Below, in pieces: positions 10,260 through 20,708 of a stretch of DNA of 64,000 nt. Made by a program: the position numbers and the translations under genes. The DNA is taken from contig NZ_LT606946.1 in NCBI RefSeq assembly GCF_900095175.1, positions 1,519,417 through 1,583,416 on the forward strand. The letters are read 5' to 3'. The notes under the pieces were generated by a model. The model was not told the DNA's origin, did no database searches, and saw nothing but the letters and a program-made list of their open reading frames with translations. Each line of letters begins with the position of its first letter. Position 1 is the first letter of the stretch. The stretch is from Polynucleobacter necessarius (GTDB lineage Bacteria > Pseudomonadota > Gammaproteobacteria > Burkholderiales > Burkholderiaceae).

Positions 10260-11834
10260 ATGGGGAATGCGTACCCAGATTTCTTCAACCTCAGCCCTAG
10301 CTCAAGCGGCCTCCTTTTGGCTGGTCTAGCCATTCTGGTCTTGATCCCTCAGGCGCACTCTGCCGACTTAGTCTCGCAAGAGACTGCTCTCAAATACATC
10401 CTCAAGGCTGTAGCAGCTAGCCTGGAGAAAAGTCAGATTCCTAAAGATGCGATCAGCATATCCGTAATGGAAATCGATCAAACACGGCCAGGAAAAGTGA
10501 CAGCAAAAACAGAATTGGACTGGCGCTCTCAAGAGGCAATGAACCCTGCGTCCACCATGAAGCTCATCACCACCCTCGCCGGATTGGATGTATTAGGCCC
10601 GCAATACAGTTGGCGCACAAACATCTATACGGATGGACTGATTCGCAAAGGAACTCTTAAAGGTAATCTCTATTTGCAAGGCACAGGCGATCCTAAGCTA
10701 ATACCTGAAGAATTCGCCAAAATGATGAAGGCCATACAAAATTTAGGTATCCAGAAAATTGATGGCAACTTATTCTTTGATAGAAGTGCCTATGTTCCCA
10801 GCGTAATGGAGCACAACACGATCGATGGCGAATCTTTGCGCGCCTATAACGTCCCACCAGATCCCCTACTGTACGCATTTAGAACCCTCTCGTTTCAACT
10901 AGGTAAATCACGCACTGCAGACTTTATTGATATTAGCTATACACCGCCACTTTCCCAACTCAAAGTGATTAACCAAATGCAATTGGTTAATCAATCATGC
11001 GATGGCTGGAAAAGTAATCTTCGTTTTAACTTAGAACCTGAGGGTGATGGCACAAGCACTAACCAAGCTCTCACTGCGCAGTTTGCAGGTAACTTTCCCG
11101 ATGCCTGCAAGGGGGTGAATTACAACGTTGTGGCTCTAAATGCTAATACCTTTCTTACCCAGGGCTTTGCTGCATCCTGGGAGCTGGCCGGCGGCACTTG
11201 GGCCCAAGCACCCACTGGAAAGTCTGGCGCCGTTCCCTTAGCGGCACGACTGCTGCTACAGTTTGTAGGTATCCCTTTAGCTGATGATGTACAAGATATC
11301 AATAAGTTTTCCAACAATGTGATGGCAAGGCAATTGATGTTGACCTTAGCGTTAGAGAAGATGGGTAAACCAGCGACTACTGAAAATGGTGAGCTTGTGA
11401 TTCAGAGTTGGCTAAAGGGATTGGATCTTCAGTTTCCAGAACTCGTGATTGAAAATGGCTCCGGCCTATCTCGTAATGAGGCAGTATCAGCCGAGCATTT
11501 GACTCAACTATTGGTTGCAGCCCGCAACTTGTCGGTAGCAGATACTTTTTATAACAGCCTACCCATTGCAGGGACAGATGGCACTATGCGCCATCGCCTC
11601 ATGGGGCATTTACGGAAATTTCTGCATTTAAAGAAAAAACCTGAGGCCCGAATTAAAACAGGATCACTGGCTGATGTACGGGCAATATCAGGCTATGTGA
11701 TGAGTAAGTCTGGGAAGATGTATGCGGTAAGCTCATTCATCAACCATCCCAATGCTGGGAAAGGTTTAGAGGCGCACGATCAACTATTGGCGTGGCTACT
11801 GGATGATGGTCCAGAGCCAAAACAAGCGCGCTGA
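10260..11834 (+). CDS. dacB: D-alanyl-D-alanine carboxypeptidase/endopeptidase (PBP4 family)
   Basis: This periplasmic penicillin-binding protein trims or cuts peptidoglycan cross-links. Of 524 residues, the first about 35 include a hydrophobic export segment (GLLLAGLAILVLIPQAHSA). Family S13 motifs are all present: SxxK in NPASTMKLI (near 96-104), SxN in KFSNNVMARQL, and KTG in RIKTGSLADVRAISGYV near the C-terminus. The protein begins 42 bases after the kinase gene and may be read with that cluster or alone. Its last 55 bases overlap the convergent sua5 gene. No defect is seen. Confidence 0.92.
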   Translation: MGNAYPDFFNLSPSSSGLLLAGLAILVLIPQAHSADLVSQETALKYILKAVAASLEKSQIPKDAISISVMEIDQTRPGKVTAKTELDWRSQEAMNPASTMKLITTLAGLDVLGPQYSWRTNIYTDGLIRKGTLKGNLYLQGTGDPKLIPEEFAKMMKAIQNLGIQKIDGNLFFDRSAYVPSVMEHNTIDGESLRAYNVPPDPLLYAFRTLSFQLGKSRTADFIDISYTPPLSQLKVINQMQLVNQSCDGWKSNLRFNLEPEGDGTSTNQALTAQFAGNFPDACKGVNYNVVALNANTFLTQGFAASWELAGGTWAQAPTGKSGAVPLAARLLLQFVGIPLADDVQDINKFSNNVMARQLMLTLALEKMGKPATTENGELVIQSWLKGLDLQFPELVIENGSGLSRNEAVSAEHLTQLLVAARNLSVADTFYNSLPIAGTDGTMRHRLMGHLRKFLHLKKKPEARIKTGSLADVRAISGYVMSKSGKMYAVSSFINHPNAGKGLEAHDQLLAWLLDDGPEPKQAR

Positions 11835-12874
11835 AGTCGGTCTCTGACCCCATCCCACTCCTCGCCTGCTGGTGGCTCCGGAAACAAAATCAGATCCCAG
11901 CCCTGCTGATCTAAATCTCGCAGGAACCGATATAAGCGACTCGCAAATGCAGCGCTATCACTAGGCACGAGTACTTCCTCAAAATGTGCTGATGGGTGTC
12001 CATCAACGCCTAATGAAGATTCTGAATCCCATACCGCAACCGCTACGCGCGATTTAATATCCGGGAACTCGCTGAGCGCATCCAAGACTCTGCCAGGGGC
12101 ATACATTCTGAGAGGGGTTGTCGGGGCGTAATGGGCGCGAAGGCTACCAGAGACCCTTGGTACATCTCCACCCTGCTTCACCGAATCATCTTCACCAGGC
12201 AAATAGACTTTAATACCCGTCTTGGCAAGAATTTCTCCTGGAGTAATGAGGCCTGGGCGCAATAAGACTGGATGATCGCCAGAAGACAAATCAATAATGG
12301 TCGATTCAATACCGACTTCGCAGTCACCGCCATCCAAAATCATGAGTTCCAACATGCCTTCAAACTCGCTACGCACATCAGCTGCACTAGTGGGTGAAAC
12401 TTTTCCAAAACGATTAGCCGAAGGAGCAACCACCCCGCCCTTAAACTTACGCAGCAATTCTTGTGCAATCGGGTGCGCAGGCGCTCGAATCGCCACGGTA
12501 TCTTGACCGCCGGTAAGCTCGTTTAAAACGCTTTTATCCTTTTTAAAGACCAAGGTCAGCGGGCCTGGCCAAAATGCATTGATGAGTTTTAATGCATCTT
12601 CTGATAAGTCTCTTACCCAGGGCGCTAGAACCGGTACCCAATCAACCTGAACCTGGTCAAACTTATCAGGGGCTGCCAAGTGGACAATGAGCGAGTGATT
12701 AGAAGGTCTGCCTTTAGCCGTAAAAATCCGTTTGATGGCATCGGGGTTTTTCGCATCCGCCCCCAAGCCATAAACAGTCTCAGTCGGAAAGGCAACTAAG
12801 CCACCATCTCGTAATGTTTGTACTGCTTCATTAATTATTGCAGATGATTGCAGTGAGCTACTATCGCTAGACAT
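11780..12874 (-). CDS. sua5: L-threonylcarbamoyladenylate synthase, long Sua5 form
   Basis: This enzyme makes threonylcarbamoyl-AMP from Thr, bicarbonate and ATP for the t6A37 modification of ANN-decoding tRNAs. The YrdC domain fills about 1-205, with PTETVYGLGAD at 30-40 and KGRPSNH at 54-60. The C-terminal Sua5 domain (about 230-355) makes it the long type. It starts two bases after purK on the same strand, so it is probably co-transcribed with the purine genes. Its 3' end overlaps that of dacB on the other strand. Confidence 0.92.
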   Translation of the reverse strand: MSSDSSSLQSSAIINEAVQTLRDGGLVAFPTETVYGLGADAKNPDAIKRIFTAKGRPSNHSLIVHLAAPDKFDQVQVDWVPVLAPWVRDLSEDALKLINAFWPGPLTLVFKKDKSVLNELTGGQDTVAIRAPAHPIAQELLRKFKGGVVAPSANRFGKVSPTSAADVRSEFEGMLELMILDGGDCEVGIESTIIDLSSGDHPVLLRPGLITPGEILAKTGIKVYLPGEDDSVKQGGDVPRVSGSLRAHYAPTTPLRMYAPGRVLDALSEFPDIKSRVAVAVWDSESSLGVDGHPSAHFEEVLVPSDSAAFASRLYRFLRDLDQQGWDLILFPEPPAGEEWDGVRDRLQRACFGSGPSSSSHANS

Positions 12875-12876
12875 TT

Positions 12877-14061
12877 CTAGGGCTCGATCCCTAATTCAAG
12901 CGCAACAGCTGCGCAATTTTGGCGCGCTTGATTCAGCGACTCACCTAAACAATTGATGTGACCCATCTTGCGACCCATACGCGGATCGGATTTTCCATAG
13001 AGATGCAACTTGGCATCTGGATGCGAAAGCACCTGATCCCAAGCAGGCTCTCTTGTTTTATCTTCACTACCTTCGCACCAAAGATCTCCCAAGAGATTAA
13101 GCATAGAGACTGGTGCTAGCAAACGGGTATCACCCAAAGGGAGACGAGCCATGCTTCTCACTTGCTGCTCAAACTGACTGCTGACACAGGCATCCATAGT
13201 GTAGTGGCCTGAATTATGTGGACGAGGTGCAATTTCATTGGCGATGATGTCACCGCTCTTGAGAACAAAGAACTCGACACATAAAACACCTACATAATCA
13301 ATCTTACGAATGAGTGCTTTTGCAGCTTCAATAATTTTTTTCTCTTGAGCAGGCTTCAGCGATGGTGCTGGCACAGTGGAGGTGTGCAAGATGCCATCAC
13401 GGTGGATGTTTTGAGAAACTGGATATGCAACCACTGCATCATCATATCCACGCACCACCAAAGCGGATACCTCAAAATCTAAATCCATACGCTTTTCAAG
13501 AACATACGGCACCTTACCCAATTCAGCCCAAGCAGCAACTAGATTGGCAGAGTCGTAAACAGTAATTTGACCCTTGCCGTCGTAACCCATGCGCGCGGTT
13601 TTCAGAATGCCGGGGAATAAATCCGCAGGCACATACTCAATATCTGCATCATGCTCGACTACGCAATAAGGAGCGGGTCCAATATTGGTTTCCGCTTTCC
13701 AGGTTGCTAAGAATTTTTTTTCAGCAACACGGTTTTGAGCCAAAGATACGCAACTACTGCGAGGCGCCACAAAGACGCCTAAAGACTCCAACTCATCTAG
13801 AGCTTGGGCGGGAACATTTTCAAATTCGGTACTAACAGATTTACATAGTGCCGCCATCTCTTTTAGGGCTGCAGAGTCAGTGTAATCAGCTTGAATGAAT
13901 TTTTCTGCAATAGAACCTGCAGGGCTATCCAATCCAGGATCCAGCACGCAGACCTTGTACCCCATAGCTTGAGCAGCCTGGGTAAACATCCGCCCCAATT
14001 GACCGCCACCTAAAATTCCTAAATGCGAGCCCGGCAAAATGGGCTCCAAACGATCTGCCAT
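12877..14061 (-). CDS. purK: N5-carboxyaminoimidazole ribonucleotide synthase PurK
   Basis: PurK uses ATP and bicarbonate to convert AIR to N5-CAIR in de novo purine synthesis. The 394-residue ATP-grasp protein starts with the PurK glycine loop GILGGGQLGRMF (14-25), then CVLDPGLDSPAGSIAEKFI. It carries the later PRPHNSGHYTMDAC block near residue 280 and ends in the LHLYGKSDPRMGRKMGHI segment. It follows purE by three bases. PurK plus PurE replaces the single-step AIR carboxylase of eukaryotes. Confidence 0.96.
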   Translation of the reverse strand: MADRLEPILPGSHLGILGGGQLGRMFTQAAQAMGYKVCVLDPGLDSPAGSIAEKFIQADYTDSAALKEMAALCKSVSTEFENVPAQALDELESLGVFVAPRSSCVSLAQNRVAEKKFLATWKAETNIGPAPYCVVEHDADIEYVPADLFPGILKTARMGYDGKGQITVYDSANLVAAWAELGKVPYVLEKRMDLDFEVSALVVRGYDDAVVAYPVSQNIHRDGILHTSTVPAPSLKPAQEKKIIEAAKALIRKIDYVGVLCVEFFVLKSGDIIANEIAPRPHNSGHYTMDACVSSQFEQQVRSMARLPLGDTRLLAPVSMLNLLGDLWCEGSEDKTREPAWDQVLSHPDAKLHLYGKSDPRMGRKMGHINCLGESLNQARQNCAAVALELGIEP

Positions 14062-14064
14062 CTT

Positions 14065-14559
14065 TTAATATCCCGGCAAATTCATGGCGCGCGCAGTATC
14101 GGACTGCTTCGCACGGAACTCTTCTAACTGCTTTGCTAAAGCAGGATCATTGACCGCCAAATTGGCAATCACATGCAAAGCGGCATTTGCAGCCCCAGCC
14201 TCACCAATCGCAAATGTTGCCACTGGAATGCCCTTAGGCATTTGAACGATAGAGTACAGGGAGTCTTCACCACGTAAATATTTGTTGGCAACCGGAACGC
14301 CGTAGATTGGAACGATTGTTTTAGACGCCAACATGCCTGGCAAATGCGCAGCACCACCAGCTCCAGCAATAATTGCCTTTAGTCCATTTTTAGAAGCATT
14401 TTCTGCATACGCAAACATATCGTCAGGCATGCGATGAGCAGAAACCACTTTAGCTTCATGAGCAATACCAAATTGTTCCAGCATATGAGCGGCATGCTGC
14501 ATGGTGTCCCAATCTGAATTGGATCCCATTACTATTCCAACTACTGGCTTTTTGCTCAT
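14065..14559 (-). CDS. purE: N5-carboxyaminoimidazole ribonucleotide mutase PurE
   Basis: PurE moves the carboxylate of N5-CAIR to give CAIR. The 164-residue protein has the class I signature GSNSDWDTM (12-20), [16 protein letters not shown] and [15 protein letters not shown]. The start chosen is the ATG at 14557-14559, because GGAGAGG stands at a good distance upstream. A longer reading from a TTG four codons earlier would begin inside that ribosome site. It is followed after three bases by purK. Confidence 0.96.
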   Translation of the reverse strand: MSKKPVVGIVMGSNSDWDTMQHAAHMLEQFGIAHEAKVVSAHRMPDDMFAYAENASKNGLKAIIAGAGGAAHLPGMLASKTIVPIYGVPVANKYLRGEDSLYSIVQMPKGIPVATFAIGEAGAANAALHVIANLAVNDPALAKQLEEFRAKQSDTARAMNLPGY

Positions 14560-14640
14560 TGACCTCTCCAAATGCCCTGATCTATACCGTTAATCTATCT
14601 AAGGCCTTATTATCCCAGCCTTTTTAGGGCTCCTAGGAAA

Positions 14641-15537
14641 TTAGCCCTTAGTTAAGCGAGCGAGGGCTTCGCGGTATTTTTCTGCTGTTTTATCAATCAC
14701 ATCAGCCGGCAAAGCAGGCGCAGGGGCCGTTTTTGGCCAAGGATTGCCGTCGACCATGGCCGTTTCTAGCCAGTCCCGAACGAATTGCTTGTCATAGGAA
14801 GGTGGATTTGCGCCCACATAGTAGGTTTCAGCAGGCCAAAAGCGGGAAGAGTCGGCAGTAAGGATTTCATCCATCAAGACTAGCTGACCAGCATCATCCA
14901 AACCAAACTCAAACTTGGTATCAGCAATGATGATTCCACGAGTCGCAGCAAATTCAGAAGCTTCTTTGTATAAACGAATGCTGACCTCACGAATCTGATT
15001 GGCCAACTTCTCACCAATCATCTCAATCACCTTGTCAAAGAAGATGTTTTCATCATGCTCACCCACTTCTGCTTTAGCGGCAGGAGTAAAAATAGGCTCT
15101 GGCAACTTCTGCGCATTTTCCAAACCTTCTGGCAATGGAATACCGCAGACCTTGCCAGTTTCTTTGTAGTCTTTCCAACCGCTACCAGCTAGGTAGCCAC
15201 GCACTACCGCTTCAACCAAAATTGGCTTGAGTCGTTTAGCCACTACCGCACGACCTTTAACTTGATCCACTTCATCAGCAGGCACAACGCTCTCAGGATC
15301 AATACCTGTGAGGTGGTTCGGAATTACCTTGGCTAACTTGTCAAACCAAAAGTTGGCCATTTGGTTGAGCACAATACCCTTCTCAGGAATCGGCTGACCC
15401 ATGACTACGTCAAAGGCAGACAAGCGATCGGTAGTGACCATGAGTAGCTTGTCATCACCTAGCGCGTATACATCACGCACTTTTCCTTTGGAGAGCAAAG
15501 GTAGAGACTTAATGGAGGTGGCGTACAAAGCTGGCAT
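14641..15537 (-). CDS. purC: Phosphoribosylaminoimidazole-succinocarboxamide synthase PurC
   Basis: PurC ligates aspartate to CAIR with ATP to make SAICAR. The 298-residue protein is of the longer yeast/betaproteobacterial type. It has GKVRDVYAL near residue 18, [20 protein letters not shown] near 35-55, [17 protein letters not shown] near 115, and the [15 protein letters not shown] motif ([21 protein letters not shown]). It is the next step after PurE/PurK in the pathway and lies between fba (7-base gap) and purE (81-base gap). Confidence 0.96.
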   Translation of the reverse strand: MPALYATSIKSLPLLSKGKVRDVYALGDDKLLMVTTDRLSAFDVVMGQPIPEKGIVLNQMANFWFDKLAKVIPNHLTGIDPESVVPADEVDQVKGRAVVAKRLKPILVEAVVRGYLAGSGWKDYKETGKVCGIPLPEGLENAQKLPEPIFTPAAKAEVGEHDENIFFDKVIEMIGEKLANQIREVSIRLYKEASEFAATRGIIIADTKFEFGLDDAGQLVLMDEILTADSSRFWPAETYYVGANPPSYDKQFVRDWLETAMVDGNPWPKTAPAPALPADVIDKTAEKYREALARLTKG

Positions 15538-15544
15538 ATTTATC

Positions 15545-16609
15545 TCACTTCACGATCTGGACTAATTTGCCACTCTTGTAAAGCTCTGCCATTTTTTCCA
15601 GGGGAATTGGCTTAATTTTGGATGCTTGACCTGCACTGCCGAAAGCATTGAAGCGTGCAATACAAACCTTCTTGGCGGCTTCACGTGCGGGCTTTAAATA
15701 ATCACGTGGATCAAACTTGCTTGGGTTCTCGAACATGTAGCGACGAATAGCGCCAGTCATCGCCAAACGAATATCGGTATCAATATTAATTTTGCGAACA
15801 CCGTTCTTGATACCCTCTTGAATTTCTTCAACAGGCACGCCATAAGTCTCTTTCATATCCCCACCAAACTCACGAATCTCAGCGAGTAATTCCTGTGGAA
15901 CGCTCGATGAACCATGCATCACTAAATGTGTATTCGGAATACGTGTATGAATTTCTTTAATGCGCTCGATAGCTAAGATGTCGCCAGTAGGCTTCTTCGT
16001 AAATTTATAGGCACCATGACTAGTGCCAATCGCAATGGCTAAGGCATCGCACTGCGTAGCCTTTACAAAATCTGCCGCTTGCTCAACGTCCGTCAACAAC
16101 TGCTCGCGTGTCATCTTGCCATCAGCACCATGACCATCTTCTTTGTCGCCCTGCATTGTCTCCAATGAACCCAGAACGCCCAATTCCGCTTCAACCGTAA
16201 CTCCAATGGAGTGAGAGAACTTCACCACCTCTCTAGAAACATCGACGTTGTATTCATAGCTGGCAACCGTCTTGCCATCAGCCTCTAGCGAGCCATCCAT
16301 CATCACGCTAGTAAAGCCACTCTTAATCGCAGCCATACAAACCGCAGGACTTTGGCCATGATCTTGATGCATCACAACTGGAATATGCGGGTAAGCCTCA
16401 ACCGCAGCAGAAATCAAATGGCGTAAGAATGATTCACCAGCATATTTACGAGCACCAGCAGAAGCTTGCATGATGACTGGAGAATCAGCCTCATTAGCCG
16501 CCTCCATAATTGCCGTAACCTGCTCTAAATTATTCACGTTAAATGCTGGTAAGCCATAGCCATTTTCAGCAGCGTGCTCCAAGAGTTGTCGCAAAGAAAC
16601 TAAAGCCAT
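15545..16609 (-). CDS. fba: Fructose-bisphosphate aldolase, class II
   Basis: This zinc-dependent enzyme interconverts fructose 1,6-bisphosphate with dihydroxyacetone phosphate and glyceraldehyde 3-phosphate. The 354-residue protein has the metal-site motif HQDHGQSPA near residue 83, the [10 protein letters not shown] region near 140, the HGSSSVP block near 232 and the NIDTDIRLA block near 273. These features are those of the class II type common in Burkholderiaceae (subtype CbbA). It lies 62 bases after pyk and 7 bases before purC, all on one strand. Confidence 0.96.
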   Translation of the reverse strand: MALVSLRQLLEHAAENGYGLPAFNVNNLEQVTAIMEAANEADSPVIMQASAGARKYAGESFLRHLISAAVEAYPHIPVVMHQDHGQSPAVCMAAIKSGFTSVMMDGSLEADGKTVASYEYNVDVSREVVKFSHSIGVTVEAELGVLGSLETMQGDKEDGHGADGKMTREQLLTDVEQAADFVKATQCDALAIAIGTSHGAYKFTKKPTGDILAIERIKEIHTRIPNTHLVMHGSSSVPQELLAEIREFGGDMKETYGVPVEEIQEGIKNGVRKINIDTDIRLAMTGAIRRYMFENPSKFDPRDYLKPAREAAKKVCIARFNAFGSAGQASKIKPIPLEKMAELYKSGKLVQIVK

Positions 16610-16671
16610 GTTGATCTCTTAATTAAAAATGTTAGTAATAAATAATTTGAATAAATGTTTTAAACGGTGAA

Positions 16672-18108
16672 TTACTTCACCTGAATAATCTTGAGTGAGT
16701 TCGTGCCGCCAGGCTCGCCCATAGGCTCACCTGAAGTCAATACCACTACATCGCCCTTCTTCACTGCCCCTAACTTCTTCAGACAATCTTCTACCTCTTG
16801 CAGAGCGGTATCACGTTGCTTGGTGTAATCCAGGCCAATAGGGAATACATTGCGGTAAGTACTCAAGGCGCGCTGAGTTGCAATCTTTGAAGTTAAGGCA
16901 AAGATAGGTAAATGAATATTGTGACGACTCATCCAAACCGCAGTGGATCCTGAGTCTGTCAAAGCGGCAATTGCATTGGCATTGAGATGATGCGCCGTAA
17001 AGAGCGCGCCCAAAGCAATTGTTTGATCAATGCGTGAGAAGGTTTGGTCCAAGAAATCGGTATCTAGCTTTACACGGTCTGACTTTTCAGCCTCAACGCA
17101 AATCTCAGCCATCGCTTTAATCGTTTGCACGGGATACATGCCAGCAGCAGATTCTGCGGACAACATCACTGCATCCGTGCCGTCCAATACCGCATTAGCT
17201 ACGTCACTCACTTCAGCACGTGTAGGCACTGGAGCATTAATCATGGACTCCATCATTTGTGTAGCGGTAATTGTGAATTTGTCAGCCTCAAGTGCCAGCT
17301 TAATCATGCGCTTTTGCAAAGCAGGGACAGCAGCGTTACCCACTTCAATCGCCAAGTCGCCACGCGCAACCATGATCCCGTCACTCTCCGCGATGATGCT
17401 ATTTAATGCATCAAACTGAATCGCCTCTGCACGCTCTACTTTTGCAATCGTGCGCACCTTGCCAACACCATACTTTGCGCTAGCGGCATCTGCCAACTTG
17501 CGGGCATAAGCCATATCTGCGCCATCTTTAGGAAAGCTGATTGCCAGAAAATCTACGCCCATTGCGATCGCCGCATCTAAATCGGCGATATCTTTTTCTG
17601 TCAGAGCTGGTGCAGTCAGACCGCCACCAGCACGATTAATGCCTTTGTTATTCGAGAGTGGGCCACCTTGCTTGACGAGGGTAAAGATTTCTCCACCTTT
17701 AACACTCTCAACGCGAAGTACAACTAAGCCATCGTTTAACAAGAGGCGATCGCCCGGTTTGACATCTTGCGGCAACTCTTTGTAATCTAAACCAACGCGC
17801 TCTTGATTACCTAGCTCACATGCGACATCCAGAATAAATTGCGCGCCTTCTTTTAAAAGAATTTTGGTATCAACAAATTTACCCACGCGAATTTTTGGCC
17901 CCTGAAGGTCGGCCACGATGCCAACTTCCTTGCCTACTTCCGCAGAAATGCTTCGTACCAAATCATGACGCGCCTTATGGTCAGCAACAGTGCCATGAGA
18001 AAAGTTCATTCTCACGACATCCACACCCGCTCGAATCATCTCACGCAATACTTCTGGCTTTTCTGATGCAGGCCCTAATGTGGCAATGATCTTTGTTGCT
18101 CTCAACAT
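16672..18108 (-). CDS. pyk: Pyruvate kinase
   Basis: Pyruvate kinase makes pyruvate and ATP from phosphoenolpyruvate and ADP. The 478-residue protein begins ATKIIATLGPASEKPEVL and has NFSHG near 35-39 and the catalytic-Lys region RTIAKVERAEAI. It also has the signature MVARGDLAIEVG and the TATQMMESMI block. The C-terminal allosteric domain is complete, ending GGTNSLKIIQVK. It starts two bases after the pgk stop, so it is translationally close to pgk in a glycolytic operon. Confidence 0.97.
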   Translation of the reverse strand: MLRATKIIATLGPASEKPEVLREMIRAGVDVVRMNFSHGTVADHKARHDLVRSISAEVGKEVGIVADLQGPKIRVGKFVDTKILLKEGAQFILDVACELGNQERVGLDYKELPQDVKPGDRLLLNDGLVVLRVESVKGGEIFTLVKQGGPLSNNKGINRAGGGLTAPALTEKDIADLDAAIAMGVDFLAISFPKDGADMAYARKLADAASAKYGVGKVRTIAKVERAEAIQFDALNSIIAESDGIMVARGDLAIEVGNAAVPALQKRMIKLALEADKFTITATQMMESMINAPVPTRAEVSDVANAVLDGTDAVMLSAESAAGMYPVQTIKAMAEICVEAEKSDRVKLDTDFLDQTFSRIDQTIALGALFTAHHLNANAIAALTDSGSTAVWMSRHNIHLPIFALTSKIATQRALSTYRNVFPIGLDYTKQRDTALQEVEDCLKKLGAVKKGDVVVLTSGEPMGEPGGTNSLKIIQVK

Positions 18109-18110
18109 AG

Positions 18111-19322
18111 TTAGTCTTTCGCTCTTTCAGCCAGTACTGCAAAGGCTGGCAAGGTTTTGCCTTCCAAAAATTCCAAGAAGGCGCCGCCGCCAGTAGAGAT
18201 GTAATCCACTTGATTTTCAATACCGTATTTCGCAATTGCAGCCAATGTGTCACCGCCACCAGCAATTGAAAATGCTGGTGAATGGGCGATTGCTGCAGCC
18301 AACATCTTGGTGCCACCGCCAAACTGGTCAATCTCAAAAACACCTAATGGGCCGTTCCAAACGATCGTGCCAGCATGCGCCAACATGATGGATAAACGCG
18401 CAGCAGTTTTAGGGCCAATATCCAAAATCATGTCATCTTCTGCAACTTGATCAGCAGGGACACGGTTTGCGCGCGCCAATGGAGAGAGTTCGTTTGCAAC
18501 CACGACATCCTCAGGGATAGGAACGTGCGCACCGCGCTTTTCCATAATCTCCATAATCTCTCGTGCTTCATCAACCAAATCTGGTTCCGCCAATGACTTG
18601 CCAATTGGCAGACCTTTGGCCAACATAAAGGTATTTGCAATGCCGCCACCTACAATCAACTCATCCACCTTGTCAGCCAAAGCTTTCAGAATGGTCAGTT
18701 TTGAAGATACTTTAGAACCAGCCACAATCGCCACCAATGGACGTTTCGGGCTTGCCAGGGCACGACTTAAGGCGTCTAGTTCTGCAGCCATTAAGGGGCC
18801 AGCACAAGCAACCGGCGCAAACTTAGCTACGCCATGAGTAGTTGCTTCGGCACGATGTGCAGTACCAAATGCGTCATTGACATAGACATCGCACAAAGCG
18901 GCAATCTTCTTAGCCAGCTCATCGTTATTCTTTTTCTCGCCTACATTGAGGCGACAGTTCTCAAGCAATACTAATTCACCTGGATTGACTTCAAAACCAC
19001 CATCAACCCAATCGCTAATTAATGGAACTTTACGATTTAAGAGGGTGGCAATTCGATCGGCTACCGGAGCCAAACTATCCTCGGGCTTGAATTCGCCCTC
19101 AGTTGGGCGCCCTAAATGTGAGGTGACCATGACCGCCGCACCAGCATCTAAGCACATTTGCACCGCTGGCATAGAGGCTCTAATCCGGGTGTCTTCTGTG
19201 ATGTTGCCCACATCATCCTGGGGCACATTGAGATCGGCGCGGATTAGTACCCGCTTCCCCTTCAGCAGACCTGCTGCAGCGAGATCACTGAGACGTTTTA
19301 CTTTAAAGAGAGTTTCCGGCAT
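18111..19322 (-). CDS. pgk: Phosphoglycerate kinase
   Basis: This enzyme transfers phosphate from 1,3-bisphosphoglycerate to ADP. With the start at ATG 19320-19322 ([14 protein letters not shown]) it has about 403 residues, near the family norm. Motifs are [15 protein letters not shown], the hinge [11 protein letters not shown] and GGGDTLAAI, and the end [18 protein letters not shown]. An upstream start at 19412 would add 30 residues with no family support. No strong ribosome site is seen at the chosen start. It is the first gene of the pgk-pyk-fba-purCEK-sua5 series. Confidence 0.95.
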   Translation of the reverse strand: MPETLFKVKRLSDLAAAGLLKGKRVLIRADLNVPQDDVGNITEDTRIRASMPAVQMCLDAGAAVMVTSHLGRPTEGEFKPEDSLAPVADRIATLLNRKVPLISDWVDGGFEVNPGELVLLENCRLNVGEKKNNDELAKKIAALCDVYVNDAFGTAHRAEATTHGVAKFAPVACAGPLMAAELDALSRALASPKRPLVAIVAGSKVSSKLTILKALADKVDELIVGGGIANTFMLAKGLPIGKSLAEPDLVDEAREIMEIMEKRGAHVPIPEDVVVANELSPLARANRVPADQVAEDDMILDIGPKTAARLSIMLAHAGTIVWNGPLGVFEIDQFGGGTKMLAAAIAHSPAFSIAGGGDTLAAIAKYGIENQVDYISTGGGAFLEFLEGKTLPAFAVLAERAKD

Positions 19323-19533
19323 GAGAATGGGCAAAATTAGTGATTTTAGGGGAATGCTCCATTCTAAATCGTCTGGGCTTTCTACCCCAAAGGAATTGGG
19401 CTGCCCCGCCACGCTCCCTGCTCTACAATAAAGGCTGAGACGTATTCCAGGCCTAGGGGCTCCCTAGCAGCGTGGCACCCAGTTTTACCGAATTGAATCA
19501 CCCTATTTATTACATATTTAAAAGGTAGAGAAA

Positions 19534-20457
19534 ATGTCGATGTCCGACCGCGATGGCTTTATTTGGTCCGATGGGAAGCTCATTCCCTGGCGTGAGGCCA
19601 ATATTCATGTGCTAACCCACAGTCTCCACTACGGAATGGGTGTATTTGAAGGCATTCGTGCCTACAAAAACCCCCAGGGCACCGCCATTTTCCGCCTTCC
19701 AGAGCACGTTAAGCGCCTATTCAATGGAACCAAGATTTTCCAAATGACTATGCCTTGGACCCCTGAGCAGATCACCAGCGGCATTATTGAGGTCGTTAAT
19801 AGCAATAAGCTGGAATCTTGCTATATCCGCCCAATTATCTTTATTGGCTCCCAAAAGCTCGGCATCTCTCCAAAAGGCAACAGCATCCATACCGCGATCG
19901 CCGCCTGGGAATCGGGTGCTTATTTGGGTGAAGATGGCATTAACAAGGGTATTCGCGTTAAAACCTCCTCATTTACACGTCACTTTGTGAACTCCTCACT
20001 AGTACGTGCCAAAGCCTCTGGTTACTACATCAACTCCATTTTGGCCAACCAGGAAGTAACTGCTAATGGCTATGATGAGGCCCTGCTACTGGATACAGAA
20101 GGCTATGTATCTGAAGGTTCTGGTGAAAACGTTTTTATGGTGAGTGACGGGATCGTTTACACCCCAGATCTAGCTTCTTGCTTAGACGGTATTACTCGTG
20201 ACTCCATTATTGAGATCGTCAAAGATCTCGGCCTTAAATTGCGTGAGAAACGCATCACCCGTGATGAGATCTACTCTGCTGATGAGGCCTTCTTTACTGG
20301 TACCGCTGCAGAAGTAACTCCAATTCGTGAATTAGATGACCGCACTATTGGTGACGGTAAGCGCGGGCCGATTACCGAGAAAATTCAGAAGACCTACTTT
20401 GACGCGGTCTACGGTAAAAGCGATAAGTACAAGTCTTGGTTAACTTACGTCAAGTAA
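19534..20457 (+). CDS. ilvE: Branched-chain amino acid aminotransferase
   Basis: This PLP enzyme does the last step of Val, Leu and Ile synthesis. The 307-residue class IV aminotransferase begins with DRDGFIWSDGKLIPW and HSLHYGMGVFEGIRAY. The PLP lysine is in SLVRAKASGYYIN (near 160), and the cofactor-binding block reads EGYVSEGSGENVF. It ends with the EVTPIRELDDRTIGDGKRG region. A good purine-rich site (AAAAGGTAGAG) precedes the ATG. The zinc-finger protein follows 14 bases later. Confidence 0.97.
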   Translation: MSMSDRDGFIWSDGKLIPWREANIHVLTHSLHYGMGVFEGIRAYKNPQGTAIFRLPEHVKRLFNGTKIFQMTMPWTPEQITSGIIEVVNSNKLESCYIRPIIFIGSQKLGISPKGNSIHTAIAAWESGAYLGEDGINKGIRVKTSSFTRHFVNSSLVRAKASGYYINSILANQEVTANGYDEALLLDTEGYVSEGSGENVFMVSDGIVYTPDLASCLDGITRDSIIEIVKDLGLKLREKRITRDEIYSADEAFFTGTAAEVTPIRELDDRTIGDGKRGPITEKIQKTYFDAVYGKSDKYKSWLTYVK

Positions 20458-20471
20458 TAGGAAATCAGAGA

Positions 20472-20663
20472 ATGAGTGAAGCTCAAGTTGTGATGGTGAA
20501 TGGCAATACTGATTTGCCTTTACATTGCCCAACCAATAAAACCCCTAGCTGGAATTCACATCCACGTGTATTTCTGGATGTTGCTAAAACGGGTGAGGCA
20601 AAGTGTCCTTATTGCGGCACTGAGTACAAACTCATTCCTGGCACCGAACCCCACGGGCACTAA
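20472..20663 (+). CDS. Small CHCC zinc-finger domain protein
   Basis: A 63-residue protein with the zf-CHCC pattern: LHCPTNK, then a His in SHPRVFLDV, then KCPYCGTEYKL. Proteins of this kind are related to the C-terminal part of mitochondrial complex I subunit NDUFS6 and probably bind one zinc ion. In betaproteobacteria they often lie between ilvE and waaF, as here. The start at 20472 has GAAATCAGAG upstream and follows ilvE by 14 bases. The exact role is unknown. Confidence 0.85.
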   Translation: MSEAQVVMVNGNTDLPLHCPTNKTPSWNSHPRVFLDVAKTGEAKCPYCGTEYKLIPGTEPHGH

Positions 20664-20708
20664 GCCCATCAGCACCCCGCTCCGGGGTACTGTGTCGGGA
20701 TACCTCAT

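Noticed and set aside
18111..19412. Longer pgk with 30 extra N-terminal residues
   Set aside because: The extra residues have no family likeness; the ATG at 19322 gives the normal length.
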